Counted from the first letter of the stretch, positions 32,487 to 42,807 are shown. The stretch: DNA of 64,000 nucleotides from Lonsdalea britannica (GCF_002111595.1 NZ_LUTN01000014.1:1-64000), one strand, 5' to 3'. Numbers and translations are program-made. The notes: a model not told the origin generated them from the sequence alone.

Positions 32487-33187
32487 GAGACATACCAGCA
32501 GAGCTAATCATTGAGAGCGTTGATGCCGGAGTTGGCGCAATGCTTGACCTCTATGAGGTTGACCTACAGAGCTTCGGCGGTGATGTGATCCGGTTTCACT
32601 CCGGCACTAACGGTTACTTCGGTGATGTGGTGTGGCAGGGCCGTGTTTATTCTGCCTACCCGATCGCTGTAGAAGGGTTTGAAACCAAGTCGGAAGGGAC
32701 ATATTCACGCCCTACGATGACGGTCGCCAACATATCCGGGCTAATCACCGGTATAAACCACGATTTCGATGATGCATTAGGCGCGGTGGTTACACGGCGT
32801 CAGGTGTTGGTAAAGCACCTTGATGCGGTGAACTTCCCAAACGGGAACCCTGAAGCAGACAGCACGATGGAGGCGGTTTCACGTTATGTCATCGAGGAAA
32901 TGGCGGAAGAAACTTTCGAGACGGTTACGTACAACCTCGCGACCCCTGTTGATTGCGACAACGCTGTCATCCCGGCCAGAACCATTCTTGCCGACGTGTG
33001 CCAATGGCAATATCGCGGGGAGGGGTGTGGATATAGCGGCGGCGCCGTAGCGGACGAGAAAGACGCGGCCACTTCGGACCTGTCCAAAGACAAATGCTCA
33101 AAACACCTATCCGGGTGCCGGCTGAGGTTCCCTAAGCCAAACTCATTGCCGTTTGGCGGCTTCCCAGGCTCGTCTAAGGTGTCCTGA
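32483..33187 (+). CDS. L: Minor tail protein L
   Basis: Protein of 234 residues. Lambda gpL binds an iron-sulfur cluster; the C-terminal cysteines here (ADVCQWQYRGEGCGY, DKCSKHLSGCRLRF) fit the four ligands. FGGFPGS near the end is a family mark. It forms the tip hub with J and M. Confidence 0.9.
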   Translation: MRDIPAELIIESVDAGVGAMLDLYEVDLQSFGGDVIRFHSGTNGYFGDVVWQGRVYSAYPIAVEGFETKSEGTYSRPTMTVANISGLITGINHDFDDALGAVVTRRQVLVKHLDAVNFPNGNPEADSTMEAVSRYVIEEMAEETFETVTYNLATPVDCDNAVIPARTILADVCQWQYRGEGCGYSGGAVADEKDAATSDLSKDKCSKHLSGCRLRFPKPNSLPFGGFPGSSKVS

Positions 33188-33918
33188 TGACTGATATCGA
33201 AAGCGAATGCCTTAACTATGCTGCCTCATCAAGCGATGAGGTGTGCGGGCTGATTATTGAAGATAGTCGGTTGTTCAGATGCCAAAATATTCACCCTGAA
33301 CCAAGCCTGCATTTCCGGATAGACGACAGGGAATGGATGGCGGCGGAAGACCTTGGCGAGGTAACGGCGGTATTTCACTCCCATCCCATTGATAAACTTG
33401 TTCTGTCTGGCGCCGACCGTGTGGCACAAATTTCTACCGGAATTCCTTGGTGGCTGGTCAGCGCAGGGAGACTGAGGAAATTTAACCCCGTCCCGCATCT
33501 TTTAGGCCGGTCTTTTGTCCACGGAACAATGGACTGCTACACGCTGTTCCGTGACGCATACCACCTCGCCGGGATAGACCTGCCCGATTTCGAAAGGGCT
33601 AATGGCTGGTGGGTGAGGGGAGAAAACCTTTACATCAAGAACGCGGTAGCCACTGGGTTTCACGAGGTTGGATTTGCAGATATACAACCTGGTGACGTGA
33701 TCATCCGCCGCGCCTTCGCAGAGTCCGACCCATGTCACGCCATGATCTACCTCGGCGATAACATCGTTCTTCACCATGAAAACGCAGGTCGTCTCAGTAG
33801 AAGAGAGCCATGCCGCCCTGCCTACATCAAGTTAACCCATTCCATTTGGAGGCATGAACAGTGCTCAAATTTAGATTTGCGGGGAATTTACGACGACATT
33901 TCCGCCAAATTGAGTTGA
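33187..33918 (+). CDS. K: Tail assembly protein K (JAB + NlpC/P60)
   Basis: Protein of 243 residues with two peptidase domains. Residues about 1-95 are a JAB/Mov34 metalloprotease-like domain (EVCGLIIE, FHSHPIDKLVLSGAD). Residues about 112-240 are NlpC/P60, with the cysteine in GTMDCYTLFRDAY and histidine in DPCHAMIYLG. Lambda K is needed for tail tip assembly and may cut peptidoglycan. Confidence 0.9.
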   Translation: MTDIESECLNYAASSSDEVCGLIIEDSRLFRCQNIHPEPSLHFRIDDREWMAAEDLGEVTAVFHSHPIDKLVLSGADRVAQISTGIPWWLVSAGRLRKFNPVPHLLGRSFVHGTMDCYTLFRDAYHLAGIDLPDFERANGWWVRGENLYIKNAVATGFHEVGFADIQPGDVIIRRAFAESDPCHAMIYLGDNIVLHHENAGRLSRREPCRPAYIKLTHSIWRHEQCSNLDLRGIYDDISAKLS

Positions 33919-34385
33919 ATGTTGAAACCGCCGCGCAGGGACTGAGGCTTTTGTTGGCGCAGTGTCCTGAATTCAAGCGTGATTTCTACAAGACGAAACT
34001 CCGCATCAGAATGGCCGGTGATGATATTCACCCCGACCAAATCGACTTCCACATGAACCGTAAGTTGCGAGACGGTTCGACGGTCCTGCTTGCTCCTGTA
34101 ATTGAGGGTTCTATCGGTACATCCTCACCTATATTTTCGGCTATAACGATGGGGCTTTTGGTTGGGGCTTACTCCTCATATATGGCGGGGAAAGTCAAGA
34201 CATCTGCCGAATCAGATTCAGAATCAGACTCGATAACCAACAACTCATTCACAAGCGCTGATAATCGCGTAGGTCAGGGACGCCCTGTACCCTTGCTGTT
34301 GGGTGAAATGGTGGTCGGTAGCAATGTGATTAGCCTCGGGATCGATACATCTAACAATGCTGATTGGGAAATATCGATCAGCTAA
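33861..34385 (+). CDS. I: Tail assembly protein I
   Basis: Protein of 174 residues, GTG start at 33861 inside the end of K as in lambda. The N-terminal ubiquitin-like domain (LKFRFAGNLRRHFRQIEL) and the later GQGRPVPLLLGEMVVGSNVIS are gpI-like; a glycine/alanine hydrophobic segment lies near 97-112. Required for tip assembly, absent from the mature tail. Confidence 0.88.
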   Translation: MLKFRFAGNLRRHFRQIELNVETAAQGLRLLLAQCPEFKRDFYKTKLRIRMAGDDIHPDQIDFHMNRKLRDGSTVLLAPVIEGSIGTSSPIFSAITMGLLVGAYSSYMAGKVKTSAESDSESDSITNNSFTSADNRVGQGRPVPLLLGEMVVGSNVISLGIDTSNNADWEISIS

Positions 34386-34414
34386 CCCCCAATTTTTAAC
34401 GAAAAAATAAATAG

Positions 34415-34436
34415 CCGCCTTCGGGGCGGTTTTTTT
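34415..34436 (+). terminator. Terminator between tail genes I and J
   Basis: CCGCC / GGCGG stem, TTCGG loop and seven T. Its location inside the late operon implies read-through by Q-modified polymerase. Confidence 0.75.
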
Positions 34437-34448
34437 ATGGAGAAAGTC

Positions 34449-37400
34449 ATGGCATCAGGCGGCGGAAGTTCCAGCACGGCCACGCTCGTAGACGACAACC
34501 TAAAGTCAAAACAGTTTTTGCGAGTATTGGATTTGGTCTCGGAGGGGCCAATATACGGGCCTGTAGACCAAGAACACCTTTCATCATTTCTACTCAACGA
34601 CTCCCCAGTTACAGATTCTTCAGGCAATACCAACATCAATGGCGTAAGCGTCGCGTGGCGGCCTGGTTCGGGCACCCAAGCGGCGATAAACGGCTTTGAC
34701 GCAATCGAGGCGACGACGATAGTGAACAATGAGGTCGCGTACGACACGCCATTGGTTCGCACCGTCACGGACTCGGAAGTAGACCGGGTAAGAGTTAACC
34801 TTGGGGTCTCAGGGCTGTTATCTCAAGACTCAAAAGGCAACCAGAGCAATACATCAGTGACGATGGTTATCGAGACACGAACCAACAACGGCTCGTTCTC
34901 TATTGCAAAAACGGTCACGATCACCGGGAAAATTTCGGGTGAGTACCTGGAAGCTCACACCATTGACGCCCCAGAAACAAAGCCGTTCGACATTCGCGTA
35001 CGTCGTACAACCCCAGACAGCACCAGTGATTTATTGACTAACGGCACCGTCTGGAACAGCTACACAGAGATTTCTGACTACAACCTTTCTTACCCATATG
35101 CCGCTATTTGTGGGGCGGTTATCGACCGTGATCAGTACACGGACACCCCGACAAGGACCTACCACTTACGTGGATTGATCGTAGACGTTCCTGATAATTA
35201 CGACCCGATAAACAGGACTTACTCAGGCCTGTGGACTGGTGGCTTCAAATCTGCGTGGACGAATAACCCGGCATGGATATTCCGTGCATTGGTGAAGAAT
35301 GAGCGTTACGGCCTTGCGAGACAGGCTGGGTATATTGATGTAGACGACGGCAGCTTATACACGCTATCGCAGTTCTGCGATCAGGTGGTTGATGATGGAT
35401 TTGGTGGTGAGGAGCCGCGATTCACTTTGAACGCCTATGTCACAGAGCAGACGAGCGCCAGAGACATTCTGGATGATATTGCTGGAATGTTCAGAGGGAT
35501 GGCCTTGTGGGATGGGATGCGTTTCACCATCATGCTGGACAACCCACAGGACGCGGTGGCCGCAGTAACAAATGCTAATGTTGTTAATGGCGTGTTCAAG
35601 TACAGTGCATCCAAGCGTTCAGAACGGTACAACGCCGTGGTCGTGTCTTGGACGGACCCTAATAACGGGTGGTCAGAAACGAAAGAGTTTGTATCAGATG
35701 ACCAGCAGATCGACCGGTACGGGTACATCGAGACAACCCTGGAAGCGTATGGATGCACCTCGCGAGGGCAGGCATACCGCGCTGGAAAGTGGATGATTGA
35801 AACGGCTAAGCGAGAAAGCCGCAGCGTCAATTTTCAAATGGCTCGTGATGCGATTGCGTTCATGCCTGGTGACGTTATCGAAGTCATGGATAACAAGTAT
35901 GCTGCCGCCCGCCTTGGCGGCCGAATTATCTCTCATTCGGGCGCGACCATTGTTGTCGATGCCGATGTTTCTACTGTCGCCTCTAATGGTGACTCTATGA
36001 AAATCATGGGTTCAGACGGCAAGATGGTTAGCTATGAAATTTCTGCCATTAACGGCGCTAAAATCACACTCAGTTCAGCACCTGCATGGGTTCGAGATGG
36101 AACTGTTTTCGTAATATCTTCAGCTTCCGTAGCCACGCGTTTATTTAGGGTGATGGGTATTGCTGAGGATGAAAACAACTCAACTTACACTATCTCGGCA
36201 ACTCTACACGATCCAAACAAACAGGCCATCGTTGACGAGGGCGCCGTATTTGAAGCGCCGAACGATACGCTAAATGGTTACCGAGTCCCGAACGTTGAAA
36301 ACCTCAAAATCACCAACACCAATAGTGAGACCGTGCAGGTAACAGCCTCATGGGAGACTGCAACAACGACCCGGAATATCCGTTTTGAACTTCGCGTTTA
36401 TAACGAGTCCGGGCAGGTGGTCAAACAATATGAGACTGACCAGTATCGGTACGAATTCTACGGCCTGGATGCCGGGACATATAACCTTGGCGTCCGGGGG
36501 CGTAACGATAATGGGATGAAGGGCTCCGAAACCCAGGTCAGCATGGTGATTGGCGCGCCGTCGGCCCCCACCTATATACAGTGGACACCTGGTATATTTC
36601 AGGCAGATATCGTCCCAGTGATGTCTGTGACGGCCACGACTGACACAACATTCGAATTCTGGTACAGCGGTGAAACTCAGATCGCCAGCCTTAACCAAGT
36701 TGAAGATCAGGCCCAGTATCTTGGCCGGTCCAATCAATGGGTAATCAATGGGCTAAAAGGCGACACTACTTATTACGTCTATGTTCGAACGAGAAATGCG
36801 TTTGGTTCATCTGCGTTCGTTGAGGCGTCAGGTCAGGCGTCATCTGATATACCCGGCATGATTGATTACATTGATGATGCGATTAGGGAATCAGAGTCAT
36901 TTGAACGTCTCACTTCCAACATTGACACAAACATTGAAGGAATATTGCAGAATGCGATGAATCTCGACGCATCTGTCGATCATCAATTTGAGGCGTATGG
37001 GCGCAATCGAGCAGATATCATCTCTGTCCGTCAGACCGTTGCCGACAACGATAGCGCATACGCACAAAAGTTTGAGCAAATCCAATCCCAGTCAGACCAA
37101 AACACCTCATCCGTTCAACAAATATCAAGTGCATATGCAGATCTTAGCGGCAAGCTATCGGCTCAATGGGGTGTAAAGGTACAGGCTGACAATAACGGCA
37201 ACAAATACGTTGCCGGGATGCAGTTAGGTGTTGAAGGAAATGGCGGCACTACGCAGTCATACGCCTTATTCAGCGCAGATAACTTTGGTATTTACAACAC
37301 CAATAATGGAACTTACCAGCTTGCATTCACCGCTGTAAATGGACAGGTGTTTATGAGGGATGCTTTTATTGATTATGCATCTATGACTTTGGCTAAAGTT

Positions 37401-37595
37401 GGATCTTGGTATTCATCTAATTATGTGGCAGGAACTTCCGGTACAATAATGAAGTCTGATGGCACCTTTGAAGTTAATGGCTCAAGTAGCGGCGAAGGGA
37501 GGATGTATATTACAAATAAGAGAATATCTGTGTACGACGAAAATGGTAATATAGCTGTGGTTATGGGTAAGAAAATAGAATTGGAGGTAAAATGA
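34449..37595 (+). CDS. J: Host-specificity tail tip protein J
   Basis: Protein of 1048 residues from the ATG at 34449 (GGAG eight bases upstream; ATG at 34437 less likely). Lambda J features: LRVLDLVSEGPIYGP start, RTYHLRGLIVDVPDNYDP, QFCDQVVDDGFGGEEPRFT and fibronectin-III-like repeats about 615-800. The C-terminal end differs from lambda and ends in a central-fibre-like region (GVKVQADNNGNKYVAGMQLG). It is the trimeric tip that binds the receptor. Confidence 0.92.
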   Translation: MASGGGSSSTATLVDDNLKSKQFLRVLDLVSEGPIYGPVDQEHLSSFLLNDSPVTDSSGNTNINGVSVAWRPGSGTQAAINGFDAIEATTIVNNEVAYDTPLVRTVTDSEVDRVRVNLGVSGLLSQDSKGNQSNTSVTMVIETRTNNGSFSIAKTVTITGKISGEYLEAHTIDAPETKPFDIRVRRTTPDSTSDLLTNGTVWNSYTEISDYNLSYPYAAICGAVIDRDQYTDTPTRTYHLRGLIVDVPDNYDPINRTYSGLWTGGFKSAWTNNPAWIFRALVKNERYGLARQAGYIDVDDGSLYTLSQFCDQVVDDGFGGEEPRFTLNAYVTEQTSARDILDDIAGMFRGMALWDGMRFTIMLDNPQDAVAAVTNANVVNGVFKYSASKRSERYNAVVVSWTDPNNGWSETKEFVSDDQQIDRYGYIETTLEAYGCTSRGQAYRAGKWMIETAKRESRSVNFQMARDAIAFMPGDVIEVMDNKYAAARLGGRIISHSGATIVVDADVSTVASNGDSMKIMGSDGKMVSYEISAINGAKITLSSAPAWVRDGTVFVISSASVATRLFRVMGIAEDENNSTYTISATLHDPNKQAIVDEGAVFEAPNDTLNGYRVPNVENLKITNTNSETVQVTASWETATTTRNIRFELRVYNESGQVVKQYETDQYRYEFYGLDAGTYNLGVRGRNDNGMKGSETQVSMVIGAPSAPTYIQWTPGIFQADIVPVMSVTATTDTTFEFWYSGETQIASLNQVEDQAQYLGRSNQWVINGLKGDTTYYVYVRTRNAFGSSAFVEASGQASSDIPGMIDYIDDAIRESESFERLTSNIDTNIEGILQNAMNLDASVDHQFEAYGRNRADIISVRQTVADNDSAYAQKFEQIQSQSDQNTSSVQQISSAYADLSGKLSAQWGVKVQADNNGNKYVAGMQLGVEGNGGTTQSYALFSADNFGIYNTNNGTYQLAFTAVNGQVFMRDAFIDYASMTLAKVGSWYSSNYVAGTSGTIMKSDGTFEVNGSSSGEGRMYITNKRISVYDENGNIAVVMGKKIELEVK

Positions 37596-37861
37596 GTTAC
37601 GGAATACAGACTTTTATAAATGGAACCTCATTTGATGCTATTAATAGTATTGACTTCAATTACGTAATAGACTCGTTTACTGTTAGCTCGTCAGGGTCTA
37701 AATCATATTCATTGCAATATGGAATGCAAATGAATGCGGTAATATTCAACGAAAACACTCCTACAAATAAGGAGCTTGTTTTCAATATATCGGTGTCTGG
37801 CTCAACATTAACATGGAGCGTCAATGCAACCGTCACGATAATAGTTTTTGTGAGTTACTAA
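37592..37861 (+). CDS. Tail tip-associated protein, unknown (89 aa)
   Basis: ATGA overlap with J and AGGAGG-type site in GGAGGT upstream. AT-rich compared with J. Serine/threonine-rich beta protein (SFTVSSSGSKSYSLQYG). Directly after J, so possibly part of the receptor-binding tip. No family recognised. Confidence 0.65.
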   Translation: MSYGIQTFINGTSFDAINSIDFNYVIDSFTVSSSGSKSYSLQYGMQMNAVIFNENTPTNKELVFNISVSGSTLTWSVNATVTIIVFVSY

Positions 37862-38559
37862 TGACATTCTCAGCGCAGATAATGAAAAATGGACGACTGG
37901 CAATTGCTCCCACGTTTACTCCAATGGTGCTTGTTCAGGTAATTGATGTTGCTGCTGGGGCTGGAGGTATACCCACCATCGTACCATCATCAAGCCCATT
38001 CATGGCGTTCCATAGGAGTATAGAATCGTCCATGGATGGGATCAATTGGGTTGTAGATAGTTCGGGTGCATACGTTGTTCTTAACTTTAATTCGGCGGCT
38101 ATGAAGTCAACTTCCGGTCGTATTTATATATTCTCAAACTTTGTAGTGAATGTTCCTGAATACGGTCTTTATGTATACAGTGAGGGGAGGGTCGTTTATC
38201 ACAACAACTGTCTTCCTTTGAAAGTTAACACTATATCTTATAATCAATCAGAAATAACATCTTCGGCACCTTTAGCAGTGTGCAGTTGCGTAACTGAGGT
38301 GGTTGAGGAATTTTATCCTGATCCGGATCCATATAGTGCTAAATTTCAGGTCATTGAAAGAAGGAGGGCTTCGGCAGGGTATGAATCTGGTAGTTACAAG
38401 GTCACCTTTATGGGGGTTCTTAGCCATGTTGAGAATTTAATAAATCACGATATAGATCCGCCAACTTATCCGATAGTAAATATGTGGAATGTTAATACTA
38501 TAGCATATATAGAGTGCTCTTTATATGACCAGTATTATAAGCAGGCATTGGGATATTAA
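37861..38559 (+). CDS. Tail tip-associated protein, unknown (232 aa)
   Basis: Starts in a TAATG overlap at 37861. AT-rich. Beta-rich protein (SSPFMAFHRSIESSMDGINWVVDSSG, GRIYIFSNFVVNVPEYGLYVYSEG). It resembles other uncharacterised proteins coded after J in siphophages. May modulate adsorption; unknown. Confidence 0.65.
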   Translation: MTFSAQIMKNGRLAIAPTFTPMVLVQVIDVAAGAGGIPTIVPSSSPFMAFHRSIESSMDGINWVVDSSGAYVVLNFNSAAMKSTSGRIYIFSNFVVNVPEYGLYVYSEGRVVYHNNCLPLKVNTISYNQSEITSSAPLAVCSCVTEVVEEFYPDPDPYSAKFQVIERRRASAGYESGSYKVTFMGVLSHVENLINHDIDPPTYPIVNMWNVNTIAYIECSLYDQYYKQALGY

Positions 38560-38574
38560 TTTCCGGAGATATAT

Positions 38575-39690
38575 ATGTCATCAGGTACGATCACATTAAC
38601 GAATAACTCGGCTGTAGTGAGTGGTTCGTCAACATCTTTTTCTTCAGATTTAACTGCTGGTGATTTTATTGTGTCCGTCATCGGTGGAGTTACTTACACG
38701 CTGCCGGTAAAGACAGTGGATAGTGGCACTCAGTTAACACTGATTAAGGCCTATAATGGGCCATCTACATCAGGGGCCGCATGGAACGCCGTACCAAAAG
38801 ACACAATGACGGCGATCACGGCACAACTGGCCTCTCAGGTTACTTATGCCATCAGGGGATTGAACCTAGACAAGAATAATTGGCAGCAAATACTGAGTGG
38901 TTCGGGAACTGTGACCGTTAATCTCCCTGATGGAACAACATATTCAGGACCAGCCTGGAAGGGCGTAACTGATCAGATATCTGCAATAAACATCTCGTTA
39001 GCAGCGGTAAATTCGGCAAAACTGGGGATAGCTAATAACCTTTCTGACTTGGCGGATAAAGCAGCAGCAAGAACCAATTTAGGTGTAATACCGTCCAGCG
39101 GAGGAACCTTAGCCGGCCCTTTAAACTGCACAACAGGATTTCCCCTGACTGTCCCATTCAACGGAGATTCATCTGGTTATGGAGTTTGTAAAGGAGTGGA
39201 TAATTTCCAAGCATCTTACCAGTACTATATTTCATCAGGAAATTTTCATAGCGCGAGGATACTTCTTCAACAAACATCATCAGGGACTAGTTATGTTTGG
39301 ACTTTTAGAAATGATGGTAACGCATATTCTGGTGGTAGCTGGGTAAACGGATCGGATGAAAGACATAAGACAAATATCAAGGTAGTAGATAATGCCCTTG
39401 AGTCTGTTGTCGGGTGGCGGGGGTGCACATATAACAAAAAAGACGGGGTAGCTGAAGTTGGGCTAATTGCTCAGGATGTGGAGAAAAATTGTCCAATTGC
39501 TGTTTCAGAATCACCCAGAGAATTTAGTGACGGAACGGTAATTGATGATTTTAAATATTTGAACACATCTGGAGCGGCCGCCGCGTATCACACGGAGGCG
39601 ATAAAGCAGCTACTGGATCTGATTGAGGAGTCTATTTCCAACCCCGAGTCAGCATTGGCTAAAATAAAAGAAATAAAGGGTGGTGACTGA
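38575..39690 (+). CDS. Tail fibre with C-terminal S74 self-cleaving chaperone
   Basis: Protein of 371 residues. N-terminal half resembles side-fibre attachment segments (TAITAQLASQVTYAIRGLNL, LGIANNLSDLADKAAARTNLG). The last 110 residues are a peptidase S74 intramolecular chaperone with the Ser260-Asp261 dyad in GSDERHKTNIK; it trimerises the fibre and cuts itself off. The fibre body between is only about 90 residues, short for the type, and host-specific. Confidence 0.88.
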   Translation: MSSGTITLTNNSAVVSGSSTSFSSDLTAGDFIVSVIGGVTYTLPVKTVDSGTQLTLIKAYNGPSTSGAAWNAVPKDTMTAITAQLASQVTYAIRGLNLDKNNWQQILSGSGTVTVNLPDGTTYSGPAWKGVTDQISAINISLAAVNSAKLGIANNLSDLADKAAARTNLGVIPSSGGTLAGPLNCTTGFPLTVPFNGDSSGYGVCKGVDNFQASYQYYISSGNFHSARILLQQTSSGTSYVWTFRNDGNAYSGGSWVNGSDERHKTNIKVVDNALESVVGWRGCTYNKKDGVAEVGLIAQDVEKNCPIAVSESPREFSDGTVIDDFKYLNTSGAAAAYHTEAIKQLLDLIEESISNPESALAKIKEIKGGD

Positions 39691-40147
39691 AAATAACATG
39701 GGTTTTTATTATAAAATTACACATGTTATTAACATGATATAACCAATATGCTGTAGCAAGCATGCGAACTCAACCCTATAACGAGGCAATCCTCAATGTT
39801 CGCCCCGCGTGCCACGGACGGCTCTGATTCACTCACAAAATTTCATCAATCCAATCAGCCCACCACTGCATCATTTTTCTGCGTTTATCAAGATATAGTG
39901 CGGTGGTTTTGCAAGTCGCGCTGGTGGGTTGGGGCTAGATATTAGCCGTCCGCCCGCCAGTCCGCCCGCCCGCCAAGTCAAATCACATTCCCTCTCATGC
40001 TCTCGTAACCTCTGACGATTCGCGAAATCGAAGTAATAAAAGACTTAAATATAATGTGTACATCAAAGTGTGCCTAATTTGATATCTTTGTCTTTGTATA
40101 AAGATAATTGCATGATAATAAATGAAAAAATATTTATTATATAAGTC
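39691..40147. other. Non-coding prophage end with probable right attachment site
   Basis: No gene in 457 bases. It holds an AATAACATG / CATGTTATT inverted repeat (about 39693-39732), GC-rich tandem copies of TCCGCCCGCC near 39948-39976, a near-palindrome CGATTCGCGAAATCG around 40015, and an AT-rich final 110 bases. AAGACTTA near 40042 is repeated inverted as TAAGTCTT at 40141-40148, next to the sapB stop. The attachment core must lie near here but cannot be named without the other end. Confidence 0.6.
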
Positions 40148-41113
40148 TTATCTGAGAGCATACCATTCCTTATGTTTCAATGGGTTGGTCATCGCACCCC
40201 AGATATCAGACAGCACGCCAATGGAAGACACCATCATACCGATCACCATCACGCCTGCCGAAATCGCGGCATAGTCCTGCTGGCGGATGGCGTTCACCAG
40301 CCAGCGTCCCGCGCCCGGCCAGCTGAACACGACTTCGGTGATCATCGCCAGCGTCAGCATGGCGGAAAATTGCAGCCCCAGCTTGGGCACAATGGGCGGC
40401 AGCGCGTTGTGCAGCAAATGACGACGGATGATGGTCGTGCGCGATAGCCCGCGCGTGTAGGCCGCCTTGATGTAGCTTTTGCCGATAATTTCGGTGGTGC
40501 TGATCCGCATCAGCCGGAACACTTCGGTCGTGGGAGCGACGGACAGCACCGTTACCGGCAAAATCAGGTGGCGGACGGCGCTCATCATCATCTCATCCCG
40601 GTAGGGGGACTTCGCCAGCCAGGCGTCTATCAGCGAAAATCCGGTGACGCGCGGCACCTGATAGAGCAGGTCGAAACGGCCGGATACCGGTAGCCAGCCC
40701 AGGTGCAGCGAAAAGAATAGGGTCATCAACAGCGCCAGCCAGTAGACCGGCAGTGAGAACCCCAGCAGCGCCAGGCCGCTCAATATCTTGTCCTGCGTTT
40801 TGTTTTGCAGAATACCGGCGGTGATCCCCAGCACGATGCCGATGACCAACGCCAGCGAAAAGGCCAAAACACACAGTTCGATGGTGGCGGGCAGCACCTC
40901 TTTCAACTGCTCGCTAACGGGCTGTCCGTTGATGCTGGACAGGCCAAGGTTCCACTGGAACAGGCCGACGATATAAAAACGGTAGGCGTCAAACAGCGCC
41001 ACGCCGCGCAGCGGTGCGTGGGGCGTGAAATAGAGCAGGCTAAAGCCGACCAGGGTCAGCAGAAACAGCGTCACCACCAGCAATAGCAAGCGGCGCAAGG
41101 CATAGATAATCAC
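40148..41113 (-). CDS. sapB: SapB, ABC transporter inner-membrane subunit
   Basis: Protein of 321 residues, the same length as E. coli SapB and ending in the same KHKEWYALR. Five to six membrane segments; the EAA-type loop [19 protein letters not shown] contacts the ATPases. Part of the Sap (antimicrobial peptide/putrescine) transporter. It overlaps sapA by four bases. Its normal next gene sapC is missing; prophage DNA begins at once after the stop. Confidence 0.95.
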   Translation of the reverse strand: MIIYALRRLLLLVVTLFLLTLVGFSLLYFTPHAPLRGVALFDAYRFYIVGLFQWNLGLSSINGQPVSEQLKEVLPATIELCVLAFSLALVIGIVLGITAGILQNKTQDKILSGLALLGFSLPVYWLALLMTLFFSLHLGWLPVSGRFDLLYQVPRVTGFSLIDAWLAKSPYRDEMMMSAVRHLILPVTVLSVAPTTEVFRLMRISTTEIIGKSYIKAAYTRGLSRTTIIRRHLLHNALPPIVPKLGLQFSAMLTLAMITEVVFSWPGAGRWLVNAIRQQDYAAISAGVMVIGMMVSSIGVLSDIWGAMTNPLKHKEWYALR

Positions 41114-42807
41114 GGCGCGACTCCTTCCGTCGGCGGCGGTTCCGGCAGTTCGGGCGCAGCAGGCTTCGGCGCATCGCTTTCGCGGTAGACCCCGGCGAAA
41201 GAGGTATTGCCGAAGGGACTGAGCACCAATCCTTTCATGTCGTAACGATAGGCCTGCATACGCAGCGACGACGCCAGCGGCAGCACCGGCAGCTGGTCGG
41301 CCAGAATCTGGTGCGCTTGCTGATAATAATCAATGCGTTTGGAGAGCTGTTGTGACGACAGCGCGTCCTGTAACACCTGATCGAATCCGTTATCGCACCA
41401 GTGGGCATAGTTGGTTTGCGAGCGGATGGCGGCGCAGCTTAACAGCGGACGGAACACGCTGTCCGGGTCGTTACTGTCCGTGGCCCAGCCCGCGAGGGTC
41501 AGGTCGTGATTCATTTCCATCAGACGCGCTTCCTGAAAGCGTCCCTCAACCGGTATCAGCGTCACTTCAACGCCGACCTGAGCCAGATCGGCCTGAATCA
41601 GCTCGGCGGTTTTCACCGGGCTGGGGTTGTAGGACTGTGACGTACTGGGCACCCACAGCTGAAGGTGCAAATTATTCACTCCCAGTTCCTGAAGCATCCG
41701 ACGCGACTTATCGGGATTGTAAGCGGTGATCTGCGCTTCGCTGTTATAGGCCCAAGAGGCGCGCGGCAGAATGGACGCGGCGGTCTCCGCCGTACCGTAA
41801 TAAATCGACTGCATCAGACGGTCGTTATTAATCGCCAGCGCCAGCGCGTGGCGGACGCGCGGGTCGTCCAACGGCGGTTTTCGCACGTTGAACGCCAGAT
41901 AGGCGACGTTCATGCCCGGACGCAGCGACAGACGCAGACGCGGATCGTTACGCAGGATGCTGAGCTGACTGGCGGCCGGATAGGCCAGAACATCGCACTC
42001 GCCGGTCAGCAGCTTGGACAGGCGTCCGGTCCCGCCCGCGCCGAGGTCGAAGACGACCTGTTCCATGCGCGGCTGGCCGCGCCAGTAGTCGTCATTACGC
42101 TGTAGGCGCACAAACTGCCCGTAGCGGTATTCGTTCAGCATATACGGGCCGGTGCCGACAGGCAGGCGGTCGATCAGCTCCTCTTTGTCCTGCTGTTGCA
42201 ACTGCTGGGCATATTCCGCCGACAGGATGGGCGCGTAGTGTGTTGCCAGATGCCACAGGAAGGAGGCATCGGGTTTGTTCAGCCGGATCTCGACGGTGTA
42301 GTCGCCGATTTTGCGAATACTCTGCACCGTGTCGGCGAACTGCAGACTGTCGAAGTAGGGATATTCGCCGCCGTTGATGTCGTGGAACGGGTGGTGGGCA
42401 TCCAGCATTCTCTGGAAGCTGAACAGCACGTCGTCTGCGTTCATCGCACGGGTGGGCGCAAACCATGCCGTGTGCTGAAACGGCACATCGTGGCGCAATG
42501 TGAAGCGATAGGTCGCGCCGTTATCCAGAACTTCCCACCGCTGGGCTAGCTCGGGAACCAGTCGATAGGTATAGGGATCTACGCCCAGCAGGCGGTCATA
42601 CAGCTGTGCGGCGAGGGTATCCACCATCACGCCGCTACGCGCCATCTGCGGGTTGAACGTCGTCAGTTCATCGTTGACGCAATACACAAAGCCGCTGCTG
42701 CGGATATCTTCCGGCGGCGTCGGGCTTGGCGTGGGCGGCAACGGTGCAGCCAGCGCGGAACCGGTTAACCAGATCAACGCTAGCGCAAGAGTATATTTTC
42801 CAGACAT
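41110..42807 (-). CDS. sapA: SapA, periplasmic peptide-binding protein
   Basis: Protein of 565 residues from the ATG at 42807, which places a signal peptide ([18 protein letters not shown]) first; a longer frame to 42882 lacks one at its start. Strong match to E. coli Sap[65 protein letters not shown] and [18 protein letters not shown]. It captures cationic peptides for the SapBCDF transporter. A proline-rich insert ([12 protein letters not shown]) follows the signal peptide, and the C-terminus has an extra proline-rich tail. Confidence 0.94.
   Translation of the reverse strand: MSGKYTLALALIWLTGSALAAPLPPTPSPTPPEDIRSSGFVYCVNDELTTFNPQMARSGVMVDTLAAQLYDRLLGVDPYTYRLVPELAQRWEVLDNGATYRFTLRHDVPFQHTAWFAPTRAMNADDVLFSFQRMLDAHHPFHDINGGEYPYFDSLQFADTVQSIRKIGDYTVEIRLNKPDASFLWHLATHYAPILSAEYAQQLQQQDKEELIDRLPVGTGPYMLNEYRYGQFVRLQRNDDYWRGQPRMEQVVFDLGAGGTGRLSKLLTGECDVLAYPAASQLSILRNDPRLRLSLRPGMNVAYLAFNVRKPPLDDPRVRHALALAINNDRLMQSIYYGTAETAASILPRASWAYNSEAQITAYNPDKSRRMLQELGVNNLHLQLWVPSTSQSYNPSPVKTAELIQADLAQVGVEVTLIPVEGRFQEARLMEMNHDLTLAGWATDSNDPDSVFRPLLSCAAIRSQTNYAHWCDNGFDQVLQDALSSQQLSKRIDYYQQAHQILADQLPVLPLASSLRMQAYRYDMKGLVLSPFGNTSFAGVYRESDAPKPAAPELPEPPPTEGVAP

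Larger units (their letters stand above)
1..40147. mobile_element. Lambdoid siphovirus prophage (right ~40 kb; left end outside window)
   Basis: Continuous phage gene order: N/nutL, OL, CI, OR, cro, cII, O-like, P, nin genes, Q, lysis, terminase, head, tail and fibre. It ends at the intact host gene sapB. No integrase or excisionase is seen; in the lambda layout they lie left of the leftward operon, so attL is outside the window. Regulation mixes lambda types (Cro, CII, P, NinB, NinG, tail M-L-K-I-J) with P22 types (N, boxB, mnt/arc/ant). The exact right attachment core cannot be fixed without the left end. Confidence 0.93.

Noticed and set aside
39948..39976. GC-rich tandem repeat as a CRISPR-like or VNTR locus
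   Set aside because: Only two to three short copies without regular spacers.
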